NCBI RefSeq assembly: GCF_016859285.1
Contig: NC_053417.1
Coordinates: 11,948,706-12,012,705 of the forward strand
Origin: Xiphias gladius
Taxonomy: Eukaryota > Chordata > Actinopteri > Istiophoriformes > Xiphiidae
Direction: 5' to 3'
DNA: 64,000 nucleotides
Of this stretch, positions 13,891 through 26,690 are shown in pieces (position 1 is the stretch's first letter; the number at the start of each line of letters is the position of its first letter). Below the pieces are notes generated by a model that was not told where the DNA came from, ran no database searches, and saw only the letters and a list, made by a program, of their open reading frames with translations. Both the position numbers and the translations under genes were made by a program.

Positions 13891-14107
13891 TTTTTATAGG
13901 GACTATTTTCTTCAGTAGAAAGAAGTTCAGAACAAAACTGTTCAGCGTGTTTGCAGGCTGCTCTGTTTGGAAAGATATGTTGCTTAAAACTGAGACATAA
14001 ATCTCAAAACCTCAATTGAATTAAACCAAAACTATCTCCATTGGTTAAAATCACTAGGGTTAAGAAAGAAAGTATGTTTTTGGTAATCTGGGTATGTATA
14101 GCACCTT

Positions 14108-14565
14108 TTAAAGGTGCTATATATATGTTATTGCTGTCACTACGTAGCTAACATTGGCATTAACAGCATTTTACTTACCTGGCTAGAAGAAATGTTATGA
14201 GTTCAGCATCCATCTTCATTCCTTTACTCGCCAGGGGCTGTCTCCAGTGGTGAAAAGGAACACCAATGTTAACTCTTTTTTTTGCTTCTATTTCCATCGC
14301 TTCTTTTCTTCTACTGAAGTTCGCATGCTAACCAGCTAGCCCTGGCCCATCCCGTCTCGTAATAGCACTTTGCAATAGTGAGTCACTGTAGCATCCAGTC
14401 TGCCCTCAGTCCAACATGAGAGGATTAAGAAGTAGCGCTGTCCAGAGGGCATATTCTAACCTCTTATCTTGTAAATATAACAATAACAAGCAACCATTAT
14501 CCCTTCCCACTACTGGCAAGAAACCACGTTCGACGGCAGAGAAAACGTACATATAGCACCTTTAA
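14108..14565. mobile_element. TTAA-flanked MITE (piggyBac-like insertion signature)
   Basis: Non-coding element bounded by TTAA on both sides (14108-14111 and 14562-14565), with terminal inverted repeats AGGTGCTATA.../...TATAGCACCT. No transposase. TTAA target duplication is the mark of piggyBac-type insertion. The inverted repeat at the left end continues outward into 14097-14107, making a near-perfect palindrome. Confidence 0.75.
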
Positions 14566-16855
14566 AATCCAATTATCATTTGTCATATGACTGCCTTTTC
14601 GATCTATCTGCTTATTTTCAAAACAAAACGAGGTTTATTAACTGCTGTGTGCAAGCAATTAAGTCCAAGTGCTTCACTTCTTTGCTGACAGACAGAAATT
14701 CTCCATTACAGTTTTTATCTGTACTCATATTTTGGATTAAAAATTTGTTTTATCAGCAAAGCAAAGATTTCTTCCAAATCCACAAGTGACATATCTTCCA
14801 TCAGTTGCAGGGATAATCTGTTTCTCTGCAAAATGAGTTCCTCCTTGCAGGTGAACCAGAGAGTCTGACAGGGAGAAAGTCAAGCTGTTGAAGTGTGTTC
14901 TTCTGGCAGGTGGTGGAGGATCAGGTCTTGTGATGTTCCTGACCTAATATGGCCAGCTCTGAACCATCAGCTGAGAATCAGGTGCTTGCTAAATATTTAG
15001 GAGGATGAAGACTTCCTGCTGCGCTGAAAGTCTCGTCATGAGGCTCAGCCCAGGGCTTCTTCTCTGTGTCTTTCTCCATTTTTCAGTCTGGATCTCACTC
15101 CCTTTCTCTTTCCTCATACCCACTCATGCTTGCATGCTCACTCTCTGTTTTCTTTGTGTCTTTGTATTTTGCTGCTGTCGTCCGCTTTTCTGCAAATGAT
15201 TGTATCTACAGTAGGCATCCCAGAGATGTTGTGTGGGAAGAAAGTATTTGGTGTGATATTCAGTGTGGGAAGAAATAGTTTTTAAAAACAAAGGGTCTCA
15301 GTTTTCTGAAAGGATTTCAAGTGTCTTTTAAAACCTTTAAAATGTTCAACGTGAGAGCCGTGTTGTTCATTTTCAGTGTTTAAGTTTTCATTGTTAAGGG
15401 CTAAAGATTTTTTCAGTCAGTAATTTGGCACTGGCAAGTGTTTATTACACAGCTGTTTGTCCACTCACTGAGCTGATGGCTTTGACCTGCATGAACGAAA
15501 TCTAAAAATGTTAAATTGAGTGGTATAAACCTAATTAAACACCAACATATTGTTAATTTTAGAGTTAAATTAAGCCTGATGATGAGGCTGTCTACAACCT
15601 CTCATAGTTTAATTGAATGTATTCTGCTGTCTGTTTGCAGTCCATGCAGTGCGTCGCTGAATCCTCACTGATTAAATTCCTCCATAAATGATTATACTTA
15701 ATGAAATGCAAGCAATTAAAGTAAAAGCCTGATCACATGGTGGCTGACTGTCAGTCATATATGCTGACATGTAATTCAAAATGTCCCCTTTCTCTTGCTC
15801 TCCATTGCCCCTGTAATTTGAATCCATTTAAAAACAGATCGGGATTCCGGCGGCAACACGGGAGTAGATGGTGCTTGATCAACTAACTGACACAACAAAG
15901 ACCTTTTCAAATGTATGCTTTCAATGACACCTGGCCACTCTTATGTTTAATAGTAAATTATTCACCATGAAGTACTTGTTACTTCCAAACTTTCGGCTGC
16001 TGATGAACAGGCTGCAAAGATTGAAGGTTGAGTGAAGTAAGCTAAAGTAAACTGAACAATTTTGTGGCATTATAGCTGGTGTAAATCACAATTTCTCCTT
16101 GTGAATGTGACAATGAAAAAGCTGACACCTCCTGACAAACTGATTTTTCTGACATGAAAAACATGAAGCCTAAGTTTCATTGATCAGCTATAGCATTAAA
16201 TGTTATTACTCGTCAGGCTTCCTGGATCAAAGGCAATTATTCATAATTCACCTTTCCAAAATCCTGTGGTGTCGCTCTGTACTACAAAAGCAACAGAGAA
16301 CATGGAATACAATTTAATGGATTACCATTTTTCCTGTGCCTTATGACACAATGACACAATTACCTTAAAGCTTATTTTCAAGGCGGGAAAAAGAGGATTG
16401 GGTGACAGAAAAATAAGGCGGATAATATTCTCTCTTGTATTTAACTTTGACAAACTTACAGGCTCAAGGCGTAACCGTTTCCTAGTCCTTTCTGTCATGC
16501 TGCAGAGAGCAGGAAGGGCCCTGTATACTGTAGCTACAGGTCATTGTTGCCCTACAGATGAACTAAGTGACAATAATTGAGTTAAGAGGGGAAACAAATG
16601 ATGTCACGAGTGCATGAAGTGGAAAGAGTCGACTGATTTATTTTCCAAAACAATACATGCCAGAGCAAATCAGTTTTATTGGGAGCTGTGGGTGGGGGTT
16701 TCAAACTGTAGCTTTGGTTCACTAGGCTTCACCGCAGTGCTACGGAGGGTGACTGTGCACACCAAAGATTAACTGCTCCACAACAAGACAATAAGTCACT
16801 TTTATCTGTGATTAGAAGCAGAGCAAAGAGTGAAAAGTGAGGGAGCTGGTGGAGT
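14566..16855. other. No gene seen
   Basis: Mostly unique AT-rich DNA. A possible conserved block lies near 15620-15785. Short frames only. Confidence 0.5.
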
Positions 16856-16859
16856 CAGG

Positions 16860-17110
16860 TATTTAACATAAGTACAGGCAGCAATATGATAATATTAAAA
16901 CACTACTTTACCAGTAAAAGTACTTCAATCAAACTTTTACTTAAGTACAGTGGTATTATTAGCAAAATCTTTTAAAGTATTCAAAGTTCTTCTAAATACA
17001 AAGCCCTTTTCAGAGATTATTTAATATATTTTACTCTTGTATTACTACTGATGCATTTAAAAACGAGCATTTTAATGTTGTTGCTGGTTAAGGTGGCACT
17101 ACTTTATTTA
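16860..17110 (-). repeat. Teleost 'AAGTA' interspersed repeat, reverse fragment
   Basis: Shares motifs such as AAAGTACTT, TTTTACTTAAGTACA and the TTTACTCTTG...GATGCATTTAAAAA region with the copies at 26285-26690 and 62665-63480. Confidence 0.6.
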
Positions 17111-17190
17111 TTATTTTTAAGTTAGCAATTTTTTCTTACTTTGCATACTGTTATACAATGATAAAAAATTGTGGAGCATTGCTTATATAT

Positions 17191-17297
<107 letters not shown>

Positions 17298-17393
17298 CCA
17301 CCGAAGAAATAGACAAACTTGTATAGAGAAGATTCAGCACTAAGTTATGTGATGTGTCACACCACTAAATGTCAAATTTATGAAACTAAAGCC

Positions 17394-17396
<3 letters not shown>

Positions 17397-17475
<79 letters not shown>
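17397..17475. repeat. (GT)n microsatellite, second of a pair
   Basis: About 39 uninterrupted GT units, separated from the previous array by 101 bp of unrelated sequence. Confidence 0.98.
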
Positions 17476-17479
<4 letters not shown>

Positions 17480-19603
17480 AACAAAACAGCATACACTGTC
17501 CATTAAACACAGTATATTATGCAACTTACCACATTATCTGTGTAATCAAGCATCCACAGTCTTGATAAATAAAAATATTACATCATTGTACTTGAAAGCA
17601 TCTTTACCTTTCTCTATGTGACTGCCAAAGTAGACAAATTTCATACAACTGATGTGTTATCTCCCTAGAAATCCATCTTTGTCCATGATTTTTGCAGTAT
17701 GCTTGTGCTACTATTATGAATAAATAAATACACAGTTAAATGCATTATGTCGATATTTTAAAAGCACAGATTATTCTGTCACTTTATAGAATAATTTGAG
17801 GGTGACATTTTGTAGGTGACATTCTTGTTATGACTCATATATTTAACTCTAATTACATTCTGCACACAACCACAATGATATCAGTAATTATGATTCTGCT
17901 AACTGTAACACGAAATGTTGAACATTGTGTGGAAATGTAGCCGCTGCCGGAAGCAGGATCTGTGCTGAAAATAACATAAACATACTACACATTGCTTCTA
18001 ATGGACCTAACAAACAGCACAGGTTGGTAGTGCATCAGTATCAGCTCAAAGAAGATCACTAATGATGTGAAATAGGCCTAAAGGACACGTTGGGTTGTTG
18101 ACATTCAGCCGTAGGGAACTCATTCCATTCCTGTGTGAAGAAAAAAAAAATGGAGGAATGATTAAAGTGACAAAGGTTCTGTCTGCTCTTGTCCTTTATC
18201 TGACTGACGACTTCACAGAGGAGAGACTAATTGCGCGGGGGATGCCGCAAAGTGGCAACAATTATTCCCCTTTAATGGCACAGATGCATCCATTTCAAAG
18301 AGAGGCTGCACCTTCAGATGAAGTTTACCTGATTAAGCCTGAATCGAGGATGTTTGTTCCTGCATGTTTACATTTGAGTTTTTGTGCTATTATGGCTGTT
18401 CTTGCAACGATTAAGATTGAATTAATTTATATGCTGTTTTCTAAGAACAATTCCATTCCGGCTCTTCATCTATCTTTCTTGTGCCGATGTATCTTGAGGC
18501 CAGCCCTAGAAGCTTTAAATTAATTCCAAAAAATCTAAAATTAAATTTTAAAAGCACTGCGGAATTTGAAATGTCAAAGGCTACATATCAGTCACCAGTT
18601 CCTCACCTCTGTTGAGATTGTTAAACTTCTAAAGACATTTACTAATCCCATCCTCAGAATGTTTGAATATTGAACGTTGAAAAAAAAAAAAAAAAAGATT
18701 GTCCCAGTTTTAGTGCAGCCAACAATCGCAGGCATGCTGAGGTGGTAACGTCAGTCTGTGAAAAGTTTCCCTGTCTGTAGGTGTGTGGTAAAGCTGGGGC
18801 CCTTGTATTGAGGTAGAATATGACTCATAATCCCGGATGACTCATGTGGTGCACTGAAGTCACACTGAGATTCTCAAAATACCTTAATTTTCATGCTGAC
18901 ACAGGATGGGCACAGTGATGACAAGGTTGAAGCCACCTCTTTTTGTTCTACTTTTCAACTTCTTTTTTTGGGGGGGGGGGCGCTCTGTGCTCTGAGACTG
19001 GCTTATCTCTAAAACTGATATGAATAACTATGTGGGAGAAACTAGAAAGTCTGTTAAATATACACTTAACTGCGACGAGAAATACACTCAGTGAAACTAG
19101 CTTAAAGGGATATGGTAGCTTTAGATATCACAGCAAATGATGCGCTGCGAACACAGTTCCTGCCTCAGGCCAACACGGTGACTAATGCATTTAGCTGCGA
19201 TTAAACAGGCTGTATATTCAATGTGAAAACTGGTCATGTTTTATCGAGTATCAAACTTGTTGGCCGAAATACTAGTTATACAAGTTTGTTTTAGCAAATT
19301 CAAGCCAAAATATCTTCAGAAATCTTAGACTTTAAAGCCTAATAAATAACACATAATACTTACAGACAAATAGAGCGTTTCCTTGTGTTTTCATTGCTGG
19401 GCACTGCATTGTGGGAAAAGGAAGATGCAGTACTTTACTCTTTACTTGTTATTTTGGGGTAAGCTTTTTCAAGTGTTTGTAACAATCCAATCCTACAGGA
19501 GAACAAAAGGATGCCGACTGAAAGAGGCTTGTACTCAGGAAAATGTATGGCCAGAAAGAAACATACCATTAGTGTGTGCTGCAGTCATACACACATGCAA
19601 ACA

Positions 19604-19607
<4 letters not shown>
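17476..19607. other. No gene seen; one long open stretch
   Basis: The longest frame is 18095-18523 (+, 142 codons). It has no recognised domain and no splice context, and is treated as non-coding or possibly a conserved element. There is a G-run at 18970-18979 after a T-run. Confidence 0.5.

Positions 19608-19697
<90 letters not shown>
19608..19697. repeat. (CA)n microsatellite
   Basis: About 45 CA units. The three overlapping Thr/His frames across it are not genes. Confidence 0.97.
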
Positions 19698-19702
<5 letters not shown>

Positions 19703-20497
19703 TGGGTTATAGCAGGGGAGAAAAGAGCCTTAGAGAAATGCATTTAATACATTTGACTTTCCAGTACTGCATAGACACTTGCATACTGTAATATTGCATA
19801 TACAGTATGATGCAGGATGATGTAAAAAAAAAAAGAAGTTTTTAAATGGAAAGCACCGTTTGATATCCTCTCACTTATAAAACCACTGTGCATGTGGTCT
19901 TTGGTCTAAATTTATTGGATTATTAAAACATGTGATCAAATCTCATAGTTTAGTAATTGTGTATCCTATTGTGAAACATCCAATTACACTTTGTATCTCT
20001 TTAAGGGGAACTACAGTATAAACATAATATATTTGAGCTGATGTTACAGTGCTTCATTCAAATATAAGATATCTGTGTGGAAACCCGGACAGTGTCATAT
20101 TACCATGTACACGAACAGAAATGACATCCGATCCCAGTGTTGACACTGGACTCATTTATTGATGTTTGCTGACAAGATGTAGAGGACAGACGCAGACAAT
20201 GTTAACGCAATACTTGAAGGAGCTCATTCGCCCTGTATTTTCAGGTCAGTGGCTTTCATCAGATGTAAGGGGGAAACTGTAAATTATGAATGAAGAACCA
20301 CTCTGTGGACGATGAGGATGATGCAGATTATTCATCCCTGCTTCCTTCGATGCCCCTTTTCAGTAGATTCATTTCACACCAGAGGGATGAGGAGTGTATT
20401 ACTCAAAAGTGCAAACTAAGTCGATTACGGGCCACAGCCGTGACTGGTATCACCATATGGATTAGGGTCTGGATCAGGGGCTACCAACCTTTTAATT

Positions 20498-20536
20498 TTG
20501 TTGTTGTTGTTGTTGTTTGTTTGTTTGTTTGTTTTG
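20498..20536. repeat. (GTT)n / (GTTT)n simple repeat
   Basis: Trinucleotide GTT units changing into GTTT tetranucleotides. Confidence 0.9.
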
Positions 20537-20575
20537 CAGTTGGTGTCGATGTTGTATCACTGTGTCTGTAATTTA

Positions 20576-21290
20576 AATGTAATATTTATTTTACCAGGAT
20601 ATTATCAGAGATCAGGATATTTTGAGAGTCCTGAGCAATATAACTACGATTTCCAGAAAATGAAAAAAAACTGTGCAATTGAAAACAGAAAAAGATGCAA
20701 TATAATGTAACTGGACTGTGTGGACTAACAAAATAAAATGAAAAAAAGGACAAAATGGCTGATAATGAGAGGTCAATACTGTCAGCATCATGGTTTAGCT
20801 GTAGGAACTCCCAGAAAGTGAAAACATAAAATAAAATCAAGCTATTCCTCATTTCCTGGGGAGCTTGCTGAGTTTCTTGTGGTAGGTTTGGATCATAATG
20901 GAATATCACTGTTGCTGTATCTGTCATTTTAAAAATACTTTTTAATCTCAACTTGTATTTTATCAAGATAGTCTCCAGATGGTCTTGAGATCAGGGTATT
21001 TCTTGAGAATCCTAGAAAGAAAATGGTAGCACAGTTTACAGTGAATACAAAATAGAAAATACAGTACAAAACCAATAGAACACAAAATAATATAACAAGA
21101 CAGTATGGATTAACACAAAAAAAAAGAACAAAAAGGGCAAAATACAATGGTAAGTGATGAGAGGTCAATTCTGTCAGTTGGTTGATAACAACATGTTTAG
21201 TTGTGCAAACCCCCAGAAAGTGAAAAGAATAATAAAATCAAGCTATTTCTGGTTTTTTGGGGACCCTCTAGAACACAATAAACCATTAAG
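20576..21290. repeat. Tandem duplication, unit ~400 bp
   Basis: Two diverged copies. GAGAGGTCAATACTGTCAG at 20766 matches GAGAGGTCAATTCTGTCAG at 21158. CCCAGAAAGTGAAAA recurs at about 20809 and 21211, and AAAATCAAGCTATT at about 20834 and 21234. The similar hydrophobic minus-strand frames in each copy are shadows of the duplication. Confidence 0.8.
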
Positions 21291-21309
21291 GAAGGTAATA
21301 TGGGCCCAG

Positions 21310-21644
21310 ATCTAAAAAATGAGCCTATGGATGACGAGGATGCTGATGAAGTGTAAGTGGAGGCGCAGAAAAAGCATGGAAATGATGATGTCAGAGATGA
21401 CGATGAGATGGTCAGAGCACCTTGGAGTTCGTCCTCACTTCCCCAGTTCGCCACGACTACAAGCAAACTACTTAGCATCAGAATAAATGTTTTTGAATTT
21501 ACTTTTAAACCCGGCTGTGTCTGGCAGTTTGTGGGCCCCGGGCTAAACATCAGTGACGTGGCAGGGAAGAATGATTGCTGCAGATCATGCAGTATGCTGG
21601 CAGCTGATGACTCTATCCTCACAGATCAAATAATAGATGATTAA
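21310..21644 (+). pseudogene. Possible degenerate acidic open frame
   Basis: A plus-strand frame runs from ATG at about 21300 (MGPDLKNEPMDDEDADEV), one stop TAA at 21354, then 95 further codons to TAA at 21644. It is rich in Asp/Glu, then DCCRSC. I do not recognise the protein and see no splice sites. It may be a relic of a gene or transposon, or chance. Confidence 0.2.
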
Positions 21645-22029
21645 TTTAGACACTGAATCAATGCACGCTGTTCTGTTGGCTGATTTTACAGGCCTTCATT
21701 AGGAAGTGTAAGCAACATATGTGGAAGGCTTACCTGCATTTGAAATGGTTGATTACTTAAAATCAAGTCTTCCTTCCCATTTCTCCCTTTTTTTAACTTT
21801 TGCTTTATTTACCTTATTTCAGCTCATTTATCAGTAGTACATCAATCTGCGTACTCAGTAACTTTTGCAAAAAATAGCCTGTCTGTATCTGTCCCAATTC
21901 TTGATCTCATGATTATAAAAATATACCAGTGAGCAGCCACCTGAGCAAGACCTGAATGAGAAACACAGATACAGTAGAACTTCAGTTCTGAAAGCTGGTG
22001 TCTGATCCCGGACCGTTTTCTCTCTGCTG

Positions 22030-22240
22030 TGTAATGGAGTTATAGGAGGAGAGAGCAGGAAGGAGAGGAGAAAAAGAGGAAGGAGCACAGAAAGGAGAAA
22101 TGAGGTTGAGCTCTGATGAGGATGAATAGTGAAGATAGGAAGAGGAAAAGAGGAGGAGGGTGGAGTAAAGAGGACGGGGGGTAGGGACGGGGGGGGGTGC
22201 AAAGAAGAGAAGAAGGAGGGGGAGAAAGGGTGCTGAGAGG
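22030..22240. repeat. Long purine-rich (GGA/GAA) tract with G-runs
   Basis: About 210 bp of strand-asymmetric purine sequence, with only scattered T and C. At 22176-22197 it contains three G-runs (6, 3 and 9 G) separated by TA and AC, a candidate G-quadruplex. The Pro/Ser-rich minus-strand frame over it is an artefact. Confidence 0.8.
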
Positions 22241-22974
22241 GTTCTAACTCTGGCATAAAAGTAAATTCAAATGCATTATTCATGGATCTCTGTGTCAAAA
22301 TATCATTTACGTGTGCTGTGTTGACTCATGGCTCGTAAAATGAGAAGGACATGAAAAGAAAGAAAGGAGGGAAGAAATAAACAACTCAGGAGGCTTTCTC
22401 TATTCTTGGCCCGAAAATAAAAAAAAGGAGCCCTGGCATGCTCTCCCTCAACTTATTAAGCATCAATTATTTATCATACTCTCTGTTTACTATTCTTTAT
22501 CTGTGTAATAAACAGCCACCTTGTCAAAGAAAGTCTCAAATCCATCTTCAAAGTTTGCAGGTTTGAGAGGGACCAAAGGGGCTTCTGGTGTATTTCGCAG
22601 CTAGATGCTAATGCATAAGTACCCTAAAGAAAAAGACTGGTCTCTCTTGTTATTGACCCTAAAACCTAGCACACAGAACCAAAAATATGCAAGGCTGACA
22701 ATTTTCAAATCAGCACAGATTCATTGAATGAGTCTTCGGTTGCCTGCTTAAAATCTGGGCCAAGATAACCAGCTGTGTGCAAGGTTTGTTTCCATTTTAA
22801 TTTTGGGAGGATTTTTTGTATAATGAGTGCTGCCACTAGTGTAGTATCATTGAGCCTCCAGCTTCTCTGTTTGGGACCACTGGCTTCAGACAGTAAGTAC
22901 ATTGACACCACAGTAGCCCCTACAGGTACACGGCAGTACTACCACTGGCATCAGCTTCAATCTTGTTTAATTAC

Positions 22975-23360
22975 AGTAATAGTGGTTGCCAAACTCGGGG
23001 TCGAGGAACGCTCAGCAGGTCGCAAGATAAATCTGAGGGGTCATGCAGCGATTAAAAGGATAGAAAAGCAGATAAAACCTTTACACTGCAAAAAATTATA
23101 TTCATTTCTTCAGATGTTCCTTTTAATCTTCGCTTTTCTTGTCAAGTGCTAGATAACATTACCTCTCCAGGCCTCTAAAAAATATTCAGATAAAAGAGGG
23201 CAACACACACTCATACAAAAAAAATTATTTTGTGTTTTACCTGGTCATAACCAATAGACATATGCAACCATGACAAAGGGTCACAAGTAGAAATTACTTC
23301 AGTTTAAGGGGTTACAAAGTGAAAAGGCAGGGAAAATGTCTGTTTTTGGAGCTGCAATAA
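22975..23360. repeat. Teleost interspersed repeat fragment ('AACTCGGGGTCG')
   Basis: Contains GGTTGCCAAACTCGGGGTC, CAGGTCGCAAGATAAATC and GAGGGGTCATG, and then CAAAGGGTCACAAGTAG. I recognise this as a family common in fish introns. Related words (GGTTGGGAA) occur at about 25880 and 63250. Confidence 0.55.
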
Positions 23361-23645
23361 CATTTAGATAATTTGTAGCGTCAGGTTAGTCCAGGGTTAC
23401 GTTTTATAATTGGGCTAAATTTTGCACTTGCATAGAGAATAAACACATTGTTTTTGCAATTACATGCAGAGAAATGACTGATGGATGCATGGAAATATAC
23501 AAACATGTACATGACACACTGTAACATGAAGCAGTGTTCATTTGAAGAAACAAAAATGTTATGTTAACTACAAATAGATGGTATACAGGTTTGCCTCCTA
23601 TAGTTTCCACAGTCTTCCTCTTCTTTATATTTGTATGCATGCATG

Positions 23646-23650
<5 letters not shown>

Positions 23651-23705
<55 letters not shown>
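23651..23705. repeat. (GT)n microsatellite
   Basis: About 27 GT units, preceded by alternating GCATGCATGC. Confidence 0.97.
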
Positions 23706-23708
<3 letters not shown>

Positions 23709-26284
23709 ATATCCAGTGAAGGTGGGGGCACATATGACCTGCTCTACTTTTATTTTGATTTATAAGGCTGGTGGAGAGCATCATCACAGAATCGCTTCAT
23801 CTTCTCTCCTTTATTACACCACATTTGTTTTCATTTTACTCCCAAGGCCTTGCTGAATACATTACAGATTTCCCAGGGGGCCCTGGGGCCAGCTCCTCCG
23901 CCGCAGGAGACAATGGGATGATGGGGAGGGATTTCTGAGCATGCTTCATCATTAGAGGCATCAGCATTATTTTGACTTCAAAACATTATCACAGGATTAT
24001 CATTATTCTCAGTATTAGCAGGATAAGTAGACACATTTGTGGGAGCATTGGTCAAGCATATTGGTTGGAATAACAAAAGTAATAATTGCCTGAACCGGTA
24101 AGTGATATTTAGAGACATTAAACGTGTCATTTTTAAAAAATACACTATTTCTGATGTAAAAATAATAATAATGACTCAGTCTTACACCCAAACAGGAAAC
24201 TTTCCTTTCTTTTCCTTTCCAGCAGCCTTTGCCTTCTGATGCAGCTTCTACCTCAGATCCCATTTTTGGTGATTTAGATTAGTCAACCCCCCACCCCCAC
24301 AACCCTCCACTGTACCTGGCAGTCATTTTAGACATTTTTTTTAATGCCTGAGGGTAAAGTGGGACACAAAATCTCATTCAGGCCTAGCAAGATAACTAAG
24401 AGTAGAACATTATGGTAGAGATAATATGGCAATTGGGTTTAGCATACAGAGGTCAATGGCAGGTTAATGCACAATGTAATACATGACTGACTATTGGAGT
24501 CCAGGGGGGAGGGGCACTGGGGTCAGGGGGTGGTGTTCAGACTTGTTTTGGGTCAGTCTGGAAACAATATGAGCACAAGGAGGGGAATTATGCCCATTTA
24601 TCACGTTTGCCATGTGACTTTGGCCTGAAAGATTACTGCTATAGCAGCACATGGATCCTACACAAAGTATTATTTCTTTCCTATATCCATTTTTGAAAAA
24701 GGAAACCAACGTTTTGCTTTTTTTTTTATTTTAGAGTCGGTTATGCTGACTGTTAATACTTGCTGAAATGTCTCCATTTTACTTTAAGTCAGCCATATTT
24801 TTCCTTTCCTTGGTTCCATTATGCGAGCATATCAATTTGCAATTGTTCACCTCCAATTACAAGCCCGTCCTTGGTGACAATGGAAACGGCACAAGGAGGC
24901 CATAAAAATCGGCAGATTACCTAATTTTAAACTCCTAACATTTCCCACAACTCCAGCCCTAACCAGACCTGCTCCAATGTTCACTTCCAGTCATACTGAA
25001 CCATCTTTTTTCCACCTCATTCTCATGTTCAACATTTACAGCCACTAGTGAAACTGATAGCATCTACATCATTTCAAGGACATACAATAACCCCCACTAG
25101 CCAAGCCTTGTTACATGAATACATAGAGGAAAGGTTTCCAGCAACATTATTCCATGATTGAATTCCCAAGGACAAGAGGAAAAAAGAAAACATTGTGGAA
25201 ATGAAACGGGGGGGTGGGGTAGCAGAAACAAGGTGTTTTTAAGGTTTGGTGTGGTGAGAATGAAACATAAAAATACAAAATTATGAAAATACCATAACCT
25301 TGTTTTATGTGCACATATGTTCTGAGCATACATGTGGATCCGAACATATGCAACAAAAACCCCTGCGAGTGTCAGATATGTCAGATAGTCTGTGAAAGTA
25401 ACTGAGAAAAAACAACAGATCTTAGATCTTAAAAAGCCCACAGCTGAGATCCCACTGGCTACCGAGCTTGCTATAAGCAATGTGGTTGGACATGTAAATT
25501 GCATGGCCTTTCTACTCCTTGGGGTAAAATTACTCCTCACTGCTCACTGCACCCTGTATAATAACCCTGTGGATTCTCCTTGTTTGAGGGTTTGGGGGAG
25601 ACCTGTCAATCAAATCAAAGCCAGACAGAATACATTTACATAGTTACACTACTTTGCAACATCTGGGACACACTGGAAAGACGTATTTCACAAAAGAGAT
25701 TTGACCAGAAATGTATATGATATCGTCAGATTTGATCATTTCGACCAAAAAATATTAAAAAACTTACATTTTACATTATAAAACTTCTTTGACTTGAGCA
25801 ACGATGTACAGATTGGTGAAAGAGTAAAAAAACAAGCCCAGGCCGCTGCGATCTTCAAGGGGAGACACCCACCCAGAGGTTGGGAATGGCACTGCACCTG
25901 AAGCAGAGGATTAAGTTGTTTTCATAACAACCTAAAGTATAAAGACATTATGGTTGAAGTGCATGGTTACAGCGGTCTTGAAACAATGACCACACTGACG
26001 TCTCACATGAAAACAACTTCTTATAGTTTGAGTCCAAAACAAACCACATAATTAATGTGTAGGCCTCTCTCAGGCTTCATCACAAGGCCTCAGTGGGTTT
26101 CTCTCCAGAATCCTGCGTCTCTCAATATAGCCTATCAATTCAGAGGAATGCTTCACCCTCAACTACAGAAACAAAACAAAAAACATTATTGTACTTTCCT
26201 CTAAAGGTATCTAGCCATGCAGAAACCACGGTTTTGTTTATGTGGCGAGGTTTCGAGATATCCATCCCTGAGATATCTGCCAAG
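23706..26284. other. No gene seen
   Basis: Short chance frames only, including a 147-codon minus-strand frame at 25097-25540 without a recognisable product. Confidence 0.5.
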
Positions 26285-26690
26285 TACATTTCCTCAAGTA
26301 CTGTACTTAAGTAAATTTTGAGGAAGGTATACTTTACTTAAGTATTTCCATTTTCTGCTCTTTTCAAGTTGTAGTACATTTCAGAGACAAATATTGTACT
26401 TTGCACTCCCCTCCATTTATTTAACAGCTATAGTTATTAGTTGCTTCGTATATTAGGATTTTACATGCAAAACATATGATCACCTTCTACAGTAAGATGC
26501 ATTGGTACAGATTAAACTACTTTAAGTTTATAAAGTAGTTTAAATTAGCTTCCTTTCGACCAGCTACAACATTACAGTGCTGCTTCCATGTTGATGCATC
26601 AGTAATAATAATCTTATAAAATAATCATTTACAGGGGGATTCTGCAGCATATATTCCATCTGTAAATTTGTGGTATTACTACGTTTACTT
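26285..26690 (+). repeat. Teleost 'AAGTA' interspersed repeat, forward copy
   Basis: Begins TACATTTCCTCAAGTACTGT, then ACTTAAGTAAATTTTGAGG and TATTTCCATTTTCTGC. It runs through GATTTTACATGCAAAACATATGA-type sequence, GATTAAACTAC, CGACCAGCTACAACATTACA and a final GGGGGATTCTGCA. A very common percomorph repeat. Confidence 0.8.
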
